Positions 25,527 through 33,927 of a DNA stretch of 64,000 bases are shown here, one piece after another. The position numbers and the translations under genes are program-made. Within the stretch, counting starts at the first letter, position 1; every line of letters begins with the position of its first letter. The notes beneath the pieces were generated by a model. The model saw only the letters and a list, made by a program, of their open reading frames with translations. It did not search any database and was not told the DNA's origin. Source of the stretch: JALYGK01 sp036259835. GTDB taxonomy: Bacteria > Actinomycetota > UBA4738. The DNA lies in NCBI GenBank assembly GCA_036259835.1, contig DATABA010000031.1, positions 1 through 64,000 of the forward strand. The letters are read 5' to 3'.

Positions 25527-26162
25527 ATGGCAGTCGTCACCGTCTCTCGGCAGTACGGCGCGGGCGGATTTCGAGTCGCTCGAGACCTCGCCGACGCCCT
25601 TGGGTTCCGCCTGGTCGACCGGGAGATCGTGGAAGAGGCAGCCAGGAGGATCGGCTGGGATCCGGAGGCCGCGAAAGCTCGCGACGAACGAGCGCCCGCG
25701 TTGGTGGAGGAGGTCGGAATGGCACTCGCCGGCGCGGGACATTCCGCTGGGGCCTGGCCTCCGTTGTTCGCTCCGCCGCCTTCGGTGGACGATCGGTCTC
25801 TGGCCCGTGCCACCGGTGCGGTGATCGCTTCTCTCGCCGACGCGGGTGACTACGTCATTCTCGGACGGGGCGGACAGGCGGTTTTGAAGGATCGACCCGG
25901 CGCATGCCACATCGCCCTGGTCGGAGACGTGGGCGATCGAGTCCGTCGGATCATGGAGTGGCAGGGCGTGGACGAGCGTGAGGCGAGGTCGCGTTGTCAC
26001 CGCGTGGATGCCGATCGGGCCGGCTACGTCCGCCGGTTCTACGGCGTCGACATCCGAGATCCGGCTCTCTACGACTGTGTCCTCAACACGTCGCGCCTCG
26101 ACCTCGAGCGCGCAGTTGCCGTCGCCGTGGTCGCGGCGAGGGAGAAGCTCAGCCTTACCTGA
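25527..26162 (+). CDS. Cytidylate kinase-like protein
   Basis: 211-aa P-loop protein of the cytidylate-kinase-like family (distinct from housekeeping Cmk). 'VVTVSRQYGAGGFRVARDLA' holds a Walker-A-like GAGG loop in which the usual GKS/T is missing, as in this family; 'GFRLVDREIVEEAARR', 'VILGRGGQAVL' and 'VDADRAGYVRRFYGVDIRDP' are its other signatures. In genuine members the reaction is nucleoside monophosphate phosphorylation, but most are uncharacterised. Its TGA overlaps the ATG of the MFS gene (TGATG), so the two are coupled. Confidence 0.8.
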   Translation: MAVVTVSRQYGAGGFRVARDLADALGFRLVDREIVEEAARRIGWDPEAAKARDERAPALVEEVGMALAGAGHSAGAWPPLFAPPPSVDDRSLARATGAVIASLADAGDYVILGRGGQAVLKDRPGACHIALVGDVGDRVRRIMEWQGVDEREARSRCHRVDADRAGYVRRFYGVDIRDPALYDCVLNTSRLDLERAVAVAVVAAREKLSLT

Positions 26163-27376
26163 TGGGAGCGTTCGACTCCCTCAGGTACAGGGATTACCGC
26201 CTCCTGTGGACCGGGGCGGTCCTGTCCAATATCGGCACGTGGATGCACCTGACCGCGCTGTCCTGGTACGTCTTCTTGCTCACCAGGTCGGCGTTTTGGG
26301 TCTCGTTCGCCACCTTCGCGAATTTCGTTCCTACGGTCCTATCCCCTCTCGCGGGCGTCTACACCGACGAGTTCGATCGGAAGAAGATGCTCGTCTACAC
26401 CCAGCTGTTCATGATGGTGAGCGCGGGAGTCCTCGCCATCCTGGTGGCGACGCATCACGCGAATCTCTTTTGGGTGTTGGCCCTGACGTTCGCCCTCGGC
26501 ATCGGGTTCACCTTCAACGGCACGACATGGCAGGCGTACATGCCGTCGCTCGTACCCCCCGAGTCGATGGTCAACGCGATCGCGCTGAACTCCGCGCAGT
26601 TCAGTGTGGCGAGGGTGATCGGTCCCGCGATCGCGGGCGTGCTACTGGGCCTTGCAGGCGCCGGGCTGATCTTCGGGATCAACGCGATTTCGTTCGTGGC
26701 CGTCCTTGTCGCCCTCGCGTTCATTCGCACGGGCTCCGTTCGGGCGCCGCAACGAAGAACCGTCCGAGATCTGCTGGTCGGAGGCTTCGACTACACATGG
26801 CGACACCGGCGGATCCGAGCCATGATTGTGGTCATCGCGGTGATGTCGTTCTTCGGTTCCCCCGTCACCGCGCTCCTTCCGATCTTCGCCGCCGACGTTT
26901 TCGGCCGGGGAGCGGCTGGCTACGGAACGCTGGCGGCGGCGATGGGCGTGGGAAGCGTCCTCGGGGCGCTGGCCCTTGGCCGCCGTGGGCACGTAACCCC
27001 GAGGCTCATCGCCGGAGCTCTGGTCGCGCTCGGGGTGACTTTGATTCTCTTCGCGTCCATCTCCGTGTTCTGGGCCGGTGCGGGCCTCCTGGTGCTGTTC
27101 GGTTCGGCCTTTCTCATCGTTGTTTCGGGCACCAACAGCGACATCCAGCTGCACGTGGACGAAGCCATGCGCGGCCGGGCGATCAGCGCATGGCTGTTGG
27201 CGTTTGGAACGACCTACCCCGCGGGATCGTTACTCGCCGGGCTCCTCGCGGAGATATGGGGAGCACCGGCGACCATGGTCGTGGGCGGCGCCGTCTGCGC
27301 GGTTTCCGGTCTCGTCCTGTGGTGGCTTCCTCAGGAAGCGCTCAGAACCGAGGCTGAGCTCGGTCTCGGCAATTGA
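26162..27376 (+). CDS. MFS transporter, EntS-like exporter
   Basis: 404-aa major facilitator with about twelve TM segments and no large insert. 'FDSLRYRDYRLLWTGAVLSN' at the N-terminus and 'GVYTDEFDRKKMLVYTQLF' (TM2-3 loop, motif A-like D-x5-R/K) are typical of the EntS/MFS_3 group of small-molecule exporters. 'GTTWQAYMPSLVPPESMVNA' and 'RIGPAIAG'-type TM5 sequence ('RVIGPAIAGVLLGLAGAG') also fit. ATG 26162 overlaps the kinase-like gene stop by one base; the longer frame runs inside that gene. Substrate unknown. Confidence 0.87.
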   Translation: MGAFDSLRYRDYRLLWTGAVLSNIGTWMHLTALSWYVFLLTRSAFWVSFATFANFVPTVLSPLAGVYTDEFDRKKMLVYTQLFMMVSAGVLAILVATHHANLFWVLALTFALGIGFTFNGTTWQAYMPSLVPPESMVNAIALNSAQFSVARVIGPAIAGVLLGLAGAGLIFGINAISFVAVLVALAFIRTGSVRAPQRRTVRDLLVGGFDYTWRHRRIRAMIVVIAVMSFFGSPVTALLPIFAADVFGRGAAGYGTLAAAMGVGSVLGALALGRRGHVTPRLIAGALVALGVTLILFASISVFWAGAGLLVLFGSAFLIVVSGTNSDIQLHVDEAMRGRAISAWLLAFGTTYPAGSLLAGLLAEIWGAPATMVVGGAVCAVSGLVLWWLPQEALRTEAELGLGN

Positions 27377-27400
27377 CCCACATGGGCCGACGCCGATCCC

Positions 27401-28078
27401 TTACGTCTCGGGGAGCTCCAGCTCGGCCACGACAGGCAGGTGGTCAGAGGCCGTCCGCACGTTTGGCGCTGCCGAAACCCAGGACGCCGTGACCTGCGTT
27501 ACGTCGCGGGCGAAGAGGTAGTCGATCCGAGCGCTCGGCGTCTTGGCTGGGAAGGTCAACCCATCGCCATCACCTGCAGTGGCGAACGCGTCGAACAGCC
27601 GCTCCGAAATCCACCGCGCCGCTGTGCCGTCCGGGCCTTCGTTCACGTCGACACCGACGACCAATGGTCCCTTCACCCCGGCCAGGTAATCCGTGAGAAC
27701 GCGGGCATGGTGGACTCGTTCGCGGGGAGCAAGGCCCAGATGGGTGGCGACCGCGGTGAGCGGCGCACCGAGCCGTCGGAGCTCGGCGGCAATGAAACCG
27801 CGACGATAGGTTCGGCCGAGTCTCGGGAAGTCCTGAACCTTCACCGAGACCAGCCTCCATTCCCGCGAGTACAGAACCGCGTTGCGCACGCGGTTGAACA
27901 TTCGGTGGCTGGAGACCCATTCCATTCGCAGACGCTTGGCCAGACGCCGTACTCGTCGCCGCGAACGCGATTCTTGAAGCAAGACCAGGTCCGGTCGCTC
28001 CCTCGCGATGACGCTCGCAACGGCGCCGACTCCGGACCGGAACCCGTGCACGTTCCACACCAGGGCGCGAACGCGCAT
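27401..28078 (-). CDS. Endonuclease/exonuclease/phosphatase (EEP) family protein
   Basis: 225-aa metal-dependent EEP-fold hydrolase. Catalytic elements are present in order: Asn in 'VWNVHGFRSG', Glu in 'LVLLQESRSR', His/Asp around 'AVATHLGLAPRERVHHA', Asp-x-Asn in 'VVGVDVNEGPDG', 'ARIDYLFA' and the terminal 'SDHLPVVAEL' His. Members cleave nucleic acids or phospho-lipids/inositides. No signal peptide. Start ambiguous: ATG 28078 ('MRVRALVWNVHG') fits the family; ATG 28099 is in frame upstream. Last gene of the arcC-side minus-strand run; convergent with the MFS gene. Confidence 0.83.
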   Translation of the reverse strand: MRVRALVWNVHGFRSGVGAVASVIARERPDLVLLQESRSRRRVRRLAKRLRMEWVSSHRMFNRVRNAVLYSREWRLVSVKVQDFPRLGRTYRRGFIAAELRRLGAPLTAVATHLGLAPRERVHHARVLTDYLAGVKGPLVVGVDVNEGPDGTAARWISERLFDAFATAGDGDGLTFPAKTPSARIDYLFARDVTQVTASWVSAAPNVRTASDHLPVVAELELPET

Positions 28079-28111
28079 GTTGCTAATCCAGAATGCCAAC
28101 CGACGGGACGG

Positions 28112-29050
28112 TCAATACGCCACCTGCGTGCCGGCGCCGCCGCTCAGGGCGACAGGCCCCCGCTCCAGGGACGTGATGATGGCCCGCTTTCCCCCGCCCT
28201 CGACGAACTGGACCGCCGCTTCGACCTTCGGCTGCATGGATCCCGCTTGGAACTCCCCGGCTTCGAGCCGGCGGCGTGCCTCCTCGGGGGTGATCCTGGA
28301 CAGGAGATGCTGCTCCGGGGTGCCGAAGTCCTCGAATACCCCTTCAACGTCGGTCAGGATCAACAGGGCGTCGGCCTCGACGTCCTTGGCCAGGATGCAC
28401 GCCGCGAGATCCTTGTCGACCACCGCTTCCACGCCTTCCAACCGCGGTCCCTCCTCGATCACCGGGACTCCCCCACCACCGGCCGAGATCACGATCACGC
28501 CGTCGGCGACCAGCTGCCTGATGACTGGAGCTTCCACGATCGAATACGGATGGGGCGAGGGGACGACACGACGCCATCCTTCTCCCCCGGGCGCCGGCGC
28601 GACCTGGTAGCCGCGATCGCGGGCCAGCCGTGCCGCTTCGTCTTCCGAATAGTAGGGCCCGATGGGCTTGGTGGGCTCGCTGAAAGCTGGGTCGTTCTTC
28701 GGCACGCGCGTCAACGTGAGGACGGTCACGACCGGGCGATCCATGCCGCGTTCGTAGAACACGTCGCCGATCGAGGTCTGAAGCAAGTACCCGATCTGCC
28801 CCTGGCTTTCCGCACCGCAAATGTCCAGAGGCATGGGCGCGACGACGTGGCTCGCCACTTCGTTCTGAAGGAGGATCCGGCCGACCTGCGGCCCGTTGCC
28901 GTGGGTGACGACCACTTCCCATCCCTGCTGAGCGATGTCGGCGATGACCTCGGCGGAGAAACGCGCCGAGCGCCGCATGGTCTCCGCAGTTTCCTCGGCT
29001 CCCTTCGGGAGAAGCGCGTTCCCGCCGAGCCCGACGACCACTCGCTCCAC
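28112..29050 (-). CDS. arcC: Carbamate kinase
   Basis: 312-aa amino-acid-kinase-fold enzyme that makes ATP from carbamoyl phosphate and ADP (or the reverse). 'VVVGLGGNALLPKG', 'VVVTHGNGPQVGRILLQN', 'SAGGGGVPVIEEG', 'VVDKDLAACILAKDVEADAL' and 'FQAGSMQPKVEAAVQFVEGG' are the full set of family blocks. Length normal. No arginine deiminase or carbamoyltransferase gene is adjacent; instead it lies 8 nt after the COG2403 GTPase gene, so the two are probably one transcript. The source of carbamoyl phosphate is not evident. Confidence 0.93.
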   Translation of the reverse strand: MERVVVGLGGNALLPKGAEETAETMRRSARFSAEVIADIAQQGWEVVVTHGNGPQVGRILLQNEVASHVVAPMPLDICGAESQGQIGYLLQTSIGDVFYERGMDRPVVTVLTLTRVPKNDPAFSEPTKPIGPYYSEDEAARLARDRGYQVAPAPGGEGWRRVVPSPHPYSIVEAPVIRQLVADGVIVISAGGGGVPVIEEGPRLEGVEAVVDKDLAACILAKDVEADALLILTDVEGVFEDFGTPEQHLLSRITPEEARRRLEAGEFQAGSMQPKVEAAVQFVEGGGKRAIITSLERGPVALSGGAGTQVAY

Positions 29051-29058
29051 GCGAGTTC

Positions 29059-30375
29059 CTACGACAGGACCGCCCGGAGAGCGTCGGCCATAGTCGGCGA
29101 CCCCTCCGTCTCTTCCAGCTCGTAGGTGACCCTCACCGCGGGCTTGTCGATCCGGATCAGATGGCGAAGGTCGATCGGACTGGCCACCAGGACCACGTCG
29201 ACCGGAGTGGAATTGATCATGGTCTCGAGCTCGTGGAGCTGCTCAGTGGAATAGCCCATCGCCGGGAGCACAGGGCCGACCTCGTACTTGGCGTACACGT
29301 CCTTCAGCGTCCCGACGGCCCATTGGCGCGGGTCCACCACCTCGGCGGCGCCGTTCTGCCGGGCCGCCACCACGCCGGCCCCGTAGAGCATGTCGCCGTG
29401 GGTCAGCGTCGGTCCGTCCTCGATGACCAGCACCCGCTTCCCGGCGATCTTCCCCCCTTCCTCGTCCACTCGAACCGGACTGCGCGCCTTGATGATCAGG
29501 GCATCGGGATTGACCGCGCCGGCGGAGTACATCACCTCCTGCACTTCATCTTCGGCTGCCGAATCCACCTTGTTGATGACGATGACGTCGGCCATTCGGA
29601 AATTGGTCTCGCCCGGGTGATACGAGAGCTCGTGTCCGGCTCTCAGGGGGTCCGCCACGACGATGTGGACGTTCGGCCGGTAGAACGGGTAGTCGTTGTT
29701 GCCTCCGTCCCACACCAGGACGTCGCATTCCTTCTGGGCCTGCTCGAGGATTTCGCCGTAGTCGACGCCGGCGAAAACGACGGTGTTGTTTCGCAGGTGC
29801 GGCTCGTACTCCTCGCGCTCCTCGATGGTGACGTTGGCCTCGTCCAGGTCGTCGAACGTCTGAAATCGCTGGACACGCTGCTTCACGATGTCGCCGTACG
29901 GCATCGGATGACGAACGACGACTGGCGTCTTCCCGTGCTCCTTCAGGGTTCGAACCACGTGCCGTGTGGTCTGGCTCTTCCCCGAGCCGGTTCGCACGGC
30001 GCACACCGCGACGACAGGGACGGATGCGTCGAGCATCGTTTCGTTTGGTCCGAGAATGATGAACGAAGCGCCGGCGGCCATGGCCACACTGGCCTGGTGC
30101 ATCACGTACTCGTGCGAAACGTCCGAATAGGCGAAGACGACCTGGTCCACCCGGAGGTCTTTGACGAGCCGAGACAGCAAATCCTCGAGGTGAATGGGAA
30201 TCCCGTCCGGATACCGCGACCCGGCCAACTCCGGAGGGTAGCGGCGGTTCTCGATAAATGGGATCTGCGTCGCCGTGAACGCAACGACTTCGGTTTCAGG
30301 GTCGTCGCGATACGCCACGTTGAAGTTGTGGAAGTCGCGGCCAGCCGCGCCCATGATCACCACGCGTCGCGTCAT
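29059..30375 (-). CDS. COG2403 GTPase, cyclic 2,3-diphosphoglycerate synthetase-like
   Basis: 438-aa protein of the COG2403 family, whose archaeal member makes cyclic 2,3-diphosphoglycerate. The N-terminal half is a Rossmann-like domain ('VVIMGAAGRDFHNFNVAYRD', residues 5-24); a P-loop 'CAVRTGSGKSQTTRHVV' follows at about 135-151, then 'DVLVWDGGNNDYPFYRPN' and 'DVIVINKVDSA' (NKxD guanine-specificity motif). ATG 30375 has GAGG upstream and starts the conserved N-terminus; the longer frame is unrelated. Whether the bacterial protein makes cDPG is unknown. It is followed 8 nt later by carbamate kinase. Confidence 0.83.
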   Translation of the reverse strand: MTRRVVIMGAAGRDFHNFNVAYRDDPETEVVAFTATQIPFIENRRYPPELAGSRYPDGIPIHLEDLLSRLVKDLRVDQVVFAYSDVSHEYVMHQASVAMAAGASFIILGPNETMLDASVPVVAVCAVRTGSGKSQTTRHVVRTLKEHGKTPVVVRHPMPYGDIVKQRVQRFQTFDDLDEANVTIEEREEYEPHLRNNTVVFAGVDYGEILEQAQKECDVLVWDGGNNDYPFYRPNVHIVVADPLRAGHELSYHPGETNFRMADVIVINKVDSAAEDEVQEVMYSAGAVNPDALIIKARSPVRVDEEGGKIAGKRVLVIEDGPTLTHGDMLYGAGVVAARQNGAAEVVDPRQWAVGTLKDVYAKYEVGPVLPAMGYSTEQLHELETMINSTPVDVVLVASPIDLRHLIRIDKPAVRVTYELEETEGSPTMADALRAVLS

Positions 30376-30424
30376 TCGTGAGCCTCTTTCGTGTGAGCGG
30401 GGGGCATTCGCGGGCAGCCGAACG

Positions 30425-30454
30425 AGCTTACGTGGGCGAAAACGGCGCGTCAAA
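30425..30454 (-). promoter_or_regulatory. Candidate promoter for the COG2403-arcC operon
   Basis: On the minus strand TTTGAC (30449-30454) and TAAGCT (30425-30430) are separated by 18 nt. The predicted start near 30418 gives a leader of about 43 nt to the ATG at 30375, which has its own GAGG ribosome site. Confidence 0.5.
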
Positions 30455-30491
30455 GATCGCTGTTCGTACCTCCCGCCTCAGCCGATGCAAG

Positions 30492-31406
30492 CTAGACGAG
30501 CGTGGGAAGGACGCGCTCTGCGATGAGCTCCCGACGGCCGGCAGGCCCGGCCAGCACGATGATGACCCACTCGGCGCCCGCGTCGGCGAGATCACGGAGA
30601 TGCTCGGCAAAGTCCTCAGCTGGCCCGGCCCACGCCAGCTCGTCCGTCAACCCCTTCTGCTTTCGCGACTCGAGGAGGCGGTCGACGTCGGTCTTGTCCT
30701 CACCGACGAGAACGATTCCGGCCCAGGTCGCCTCCGCTCGACGACCGGCGGCAGCGGCCTCCTCCGCGAGAACCTGCGACTTCGTTCGAAACGCGTCCGG
30801 GAGGAGACCCCATCCGTTCCACCCGTCGGCGATCCGTCCCGCCATGCGAACGACTTCGTCGGCCTGTGCTCCGATCCATACGGGCGGACCTCCCTGCTGA
30901 ACCGGAGGCGGGAGCAGAGGCCCGTCCAACCTCGGGACGTGGTCGCCGCCCTCGAAGACGTTTCCCGAGAAGAGCGCCTTCACAGCAGAAACCGTCTCGG
31001 CGAGGTGCGCCCGTCTCTCTTTCACCCCGAGGTTCGGGAAGCCGAACGTGTCATGCTCTGGACGGTCGATCGGGTCACCCGTTCCGATGCCCAGCACCAT
31101 CCGGCCATCGCTCATCAAGTCGATGGTCGAAGCCATCTTCGCCAGGAGCCCAGGCGGTCGGAGAACGGCGCGGGTGACAAGGGTCCCGAGTCGCACGCGT
31201 TCGGTGCTTGCCGCCACAGCGGCGAGGGTGGTGAACGCCTCCAGAGCGGGCCGATCCGGGCTCGCTCCCGGGGGGAAGAAATGGTCGAAGACAAAAGCCC
31301 CGTCGTAGCCGAGCTGTTCGGACGCCTGCGCGGCGGAGATGACCTTCGCCGGATCGCCCGAGAACATCGGCAAAACCACGCCGACCTTCGGTCTTCGCTC
31401 GCTCAT
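30492..31406 (-). CDS. LLM-class flavin/F420-dependent oxidoreductase
   Basis: 304-aa bacterial luciferase-like TIM-barrel protein. 'KVGVVLPMFSGDP', 'LGYDGAFVFDHFFPPGA', 'RLGTLVTRAVLRPPGLLAKM', 'LMSDGRMVLGIGTGDP' and 'GGPPVWIGAQADEVVRMAGR' are family signatures. Actinobacterial members of this type usually use coenzyme F420, and no FMN reductase partner is adjacent, so F420 use is likely but not proven. Its ATG overlaps the ROK kinase stop by 4 nt (ATGA). Substrate unknown. Confidence 0.87.
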   Translation of the reverse strand: MSERRPKVGVVLPMFSGDPAKVISAAQASEQLGYDGAFVFDHFFPPGASPDRPALEAFTTLAAVAASTERVRLGTLVTRAVLRPPGLLAKMASTIDLMSDGRMVLGIGTGDPIDRPEHDTFGFPNLGVKERRAHLAETVSAVKALFSGNVFEGGDHVPRLDGPLLPPPVQQGGPPVWIGAQADEVVRMAGRIADGWNGWGLLPDAFRTKSQVLAEEAAAAGRRAEATWAGIVLVGEDKTDVDRLLESRKQKGLTDELAWAGPAEDFAEHLRDLADAGAEWVIIVLAGPAGRRELIAERVLPTLV

Positions 31407-32389
31407 CCGGTGAACGCCTCTCCTTTCGGGTGCGCGCCGTGCTCTTCTGCCTGCAAAACCGCGAGGTCTGCGGCACCGACCGCTCCGGCATCGTTCCCCA
31501 ACTTTGCCCGAACGATGGGGACTCCCGGGCGATGCTGGGGGGCTTCCACGGCCTCGAGGAAGGCTTGCCTTGCCGGATCCAGAAGAGCGTCTCCCACGTC
31601 GGCCACTCCGCCCCCCACCACGACCACTTCGGGATCGAGGACGTTGACCAATCCCGCGATCCCCTCCCCGAGGCGCCGGCCCACGTCCGCCAACACGCGA
31701 ATAGCCACCGGGTCACCGTACTGAGCCGCCTCGGAGACCAGCCGCCCGGTCACATTCTGTGAGTCCCCGCTGGCCATCCGAGCCAGCGTGCTCTCGGGCT
31801 GGCGCTGCGCCGCCTCCCGGCCCAGGCGGTCCAGGGCCCGGCCCGACGCAACCTGTTCCCAGCACCCCAAGTTCCCGCACCCGCAACGAGGCCCGTTCGG
31901 TTCGACGATGATGTGGCCGATCTCGCCGGCAAACCCGTGGGCGCCCCGAACGAGCTTCCCGTCCGAAACGATTCCGCCCCCGATCCCAGTCCCCACCGTC
32001 ACCAGCAGCATGTCGTTGAATTCCAGGCCGGCTCCATACCTGAACTCGCCCCATGCCGCTGCGTTCGCGTCGTTGTCGACGACGGTTGGAAGTCCGGTCG
32101 CGGCAGCCACCTCGTGTCGGATCGGAACATCGCGCCACGCCACGTTCGGCGCGAACCGCATGACGCCCTTCCGATCCACCATGCCGGCCGCTCCCACCCC
32201 GATTGCCAGTACCTGGTCGGCCATGAGCTCCCGCGCCACGGCGACGATCGCGCGCACCGATGCAGCCGAATCCTCCGCGGGCGTGGCGACGGTCCGCCGG
32301 TCGAGGATCGTTCCTTCGGTCGTATCGACCAGAAGACCCCTCACCTTGGTCCCACCCGCGTCGACGCCAACAGCAAGTCGAGCCGGCAT
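31403..32389 (-). CDS. ROK-family sugar kinase (glucokinase type)
   Basis: 328-aa ROK kinase. 'AVGVDAGGTKVRGLLVD' is the phosphate loop, 'VVDNDANAAAWGEF' carries the catalytic Asp, 'VTVGTGIGGGIVSDGKLVRG' is the sugar-binding region with 'GEIGHIIVEPNGPRCGCGNL' and 'GCWEQVASG' making the ROK zinc site (GxCGCGxxGCxE). This is the type of the major actinobacterial glucokinase, and polyphosphate use is also known in relatives. Downstream it overlaps the LLM oxidoreductase by 4 nt. A TACTCT at 32398-32403 (minus strand), 9 nt before the ATG, suggests a nearly leaderless promoter. Confidence 0.9.
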   Translation of the reverse strand: MPARLAVGVDAGGTKVRGLLVDTTEGTILDRRTVATPAEDSAASVRAIVAVARELMADQVLAIGVGAAGMVDRKGVMRFAPNVAWRDVPIRHEVAAATGLPTVVDNDANAAAWGEFRYGAGLEFNDMLLVTVGTGIGGGIVSDGKLVRGAHGFAGEIGHIIVEPNGPRCGCGNLGCWEQVASGRALDRLGREAAQRQPESTLARMASGDSQNVTGRLVSEAAQYGDPVAIRVLADVGRRLGEGIAGLVNVLDPEVVVVGGGVADVGDALLDPARQAFLEAVEAPQHRPGVPIVRAKLGNDAGAVGAADLAVLQAEEHGAHPKGEAFTG

Positions 32390-32457
32390 AGGCGCCGAGA
32401 GTACCGAACGACGATGCCAGGGACTACTGATTCACGACAGCCGTTGGGAGAACCCGC

Positions 32458-33573
32458 TCAGTACCGAAGGAGCGCGCCGACGTCCTCCTTGCCGGTGTCG
32501 GTTCGGTCGAGCGTTTGGACACGAGAGCTCTGTTTGATGGCAGCCTCCACAGCCGACTCCATCACGTCGGGGACGTCCTCGAACTCCGCACCACAGCGAG
32601 GGCATGTCTTTCCCGTGACGGCGAGCCACTCGCACCGCGGACACTTCAACCCTTTTTCCGATCGCCCGAACGGGACCACCAGAGTGTCGACTCGTCCTTC
32701 GTTCAGCGCCTTGAGTGCGTGCCCGAGCCCAATGACGCCCAAGCGACCGGCCGCCGCCTCAGCTTCGAGCCTCTCCAGGGTGGCCCTCTCCCGCTGCCCT
32801 TCCAGCTCTTCCTCGACCTGGAGTGATTTCTGCAGCACGTCATCGGCGTTGGCATGCATCGGAAGCGTCGTTCGGGCCACCACCCGGCGCTTCAGGTAGT
32901 CGTGGAGGCCCTCCTCGAACGCCGGAACGATCTCCTCGGGACCGGCGAGGATCAGATGATCGAAGTTTCGGCGCTTGAAGTAACGAAGGAGGACGTCCCC
33001 AACGTGCTTGAGGTGCCGTTCCACCAGCTCCTCGATATGTCGCTGAAACCGCGCCTGCGACCATCCGCCCTGGTCGTGCTGCCCGGGAACGTCATCGAAC
33101 ACGTCGGTCGCTTCTTCGATCCTTCCCATCTTCGCCAGAAACACCCGTGCCTTCTCCCGGTCGACGATCACCGTGCAGAACGACTCGTACGTCTCCACCA
33201 TGGCTTCCAGCGGCAGGACGTACGGGTGGTCGGCGATCACCGCTCGGTCCTGGACGGAACGGGGCACCAGGACCTTCTCCCACATCCCGGCCTCTGACGA
33301 CGAGAACAATGCGACGCCTCGGTTATTGCCTCGATCCAGGCCGTTGAGGAAGTCGATGAACCGGTCGACGTCGCCTTTCACCGAGCGCTTGGCCTCCTTG
33401 TCCCCAGCGGCCTGGTCCTTCAGCTGCGTGCAGAGCGCTTCCGCTCTCACCATGTAGTTCTCGCGACGCGGAAATCGGCGTCCGTCGACGTCGAGGTAGA
33501 GGCTCGAGACCGGCGCGCCGTTCGAGCTCCACTCGGCTAGCTTGCGCAGATAGTCGCGGTCGAGGTCGGCCAT
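32458..33573 (-). CDS. Bacterial eRF1-like (baeRF) protein with zinc ribbon
   Basis: 371-aa protein of the bacterial archaeo-eukaryotic release-factor-like group. 'VSSLYLDVDGRRFPRREN' and 'GVALFSSSEAGMWEKVLVP' are N-terminal domain-1-like blocks; 'HDQGGWSQARFQRHIEELVE' (about residues 168-187) is the counterpart of the eRF1 GGQ-containing region, with GGWSQ in place of GGQ; 'DHLILAGPEEIVPAFEEGL' follows. The C-terminus has a four-Cys zinc ribbon, 'CPRCEWLAVTGKTCPRCG' (about 308-325). ATG 33573 overlaps the preceding gene stop (TGATG). A role in peptidyl-tRNA hydrolysis or ribosome rescue is plausible by fold only. Confidence 0.8.
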   Translation of the reverse strand: MADLDRDYLRKLAEWSSNGAPVSSLYLDVDGRRFPRRENYMVRAEALCTQLKDQAAGDKEAKRSVKGDVDRFIDFLNGLDRGNNRGVALFSSSEAGMWEKVLVPRSVQDRAVIADHPYVLPLEAMVETYESFCTVIVDREKARVFLAKMGRIEEATDVFDDVPGQHDQGGWSQARFQRHIEELVERHLKHVGDVLLRYFKRRNFDHLILAGPEEIVPAFEEGLHDYLKRRVVARTTLPMHANADDVLQKSLQVEEELEGQRERATLERLEAEAAAGRLGVIGLGHALKALNEGRVDTLVVPFGRSEKGLKCPRCEWLAVTGKTCPRCGAEFEDVPDVMESAVEAAIKQSSRVQTLDRTDTGKEDVGALLRY

Positions 33574-33926
33574 CACTCCACCTTGATCCGCTCGAGCTTC
33601 GACGGCTTGGCCGTCCCCTCCAGCCGCGCGTCGATGAGCGAACGAACCGCCAGCAGCACTTCGCGGCTTGCCCCCAACAGGTGCTGCACGAGGTCGGGGC
33701 GAGCCTCTCCCACCGCAGTGACGACCAGGCAGATCGGACAGAGCGCCACGGAACAGATCGGCTGCTGCATCTCGTGGGCTCCATCGGCCAGCGCCGAGAG
33801 ATCCGCTTCCAGCGAGGGCTCGCTTGGATCCGGTCCTGAGTTGATCGTGATCTTCTCGGCGCGCCGGCTCGATGATCGTGTGGAGGACCGCCGTGATCGC
33901 TGTGAATTCCCCTTTGTTTCCGCCAT
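33573..33926 (-). CDS. Small protein with CX4CX2C motif (unknown)
   Basis: 117-aa protein. A Ser/Arg-rich, disordered head (about residues 7-25) is followed by an Asp/Leu-rich segment and a compact helical region with three Cys at about 58, 63 and 66 ('ICSVALCPICLVV'), then 'ARPDLVQHLLGASREVLLAV'. The Cys pattern suggests metal or Fe-S binding, or shared ligands in an oligomer. It lies 1 nt after the ArsA gene stop and overlaps the eRF1-like gene by one base, so it is in the middle of a coupled trio. No named family recognised. Confidence 0.7.
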   Translation of the reverse strand: MAETKGNSQRSRRSSTRSSSRRAEKITINSGPDPSEPSLEADLSALADGAHEMQQPICSVALCPICLVVTAVGEARPDLVQHLLGASREVLLAVRSLIDARLEGTAKPSKLERIKVE

Positions 33927-33927
33927 G

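Noticed and set aside
25978..27357. 459-codon plus-strand frame over the MFS transporter
   Set aside because: The overlapping frame 26162-27376 encodes a clear twelve-TM MFS protein; this one is Arg/Gly/His-rich without any motif.
27440..29125. 561-codon plus-strand frame opposite the EEP and carbamate kinase genes
   Set aside because: Crosses two good genes on the other strand, shows no domain and has the composition of an antisense shadow in high-GC DNA.
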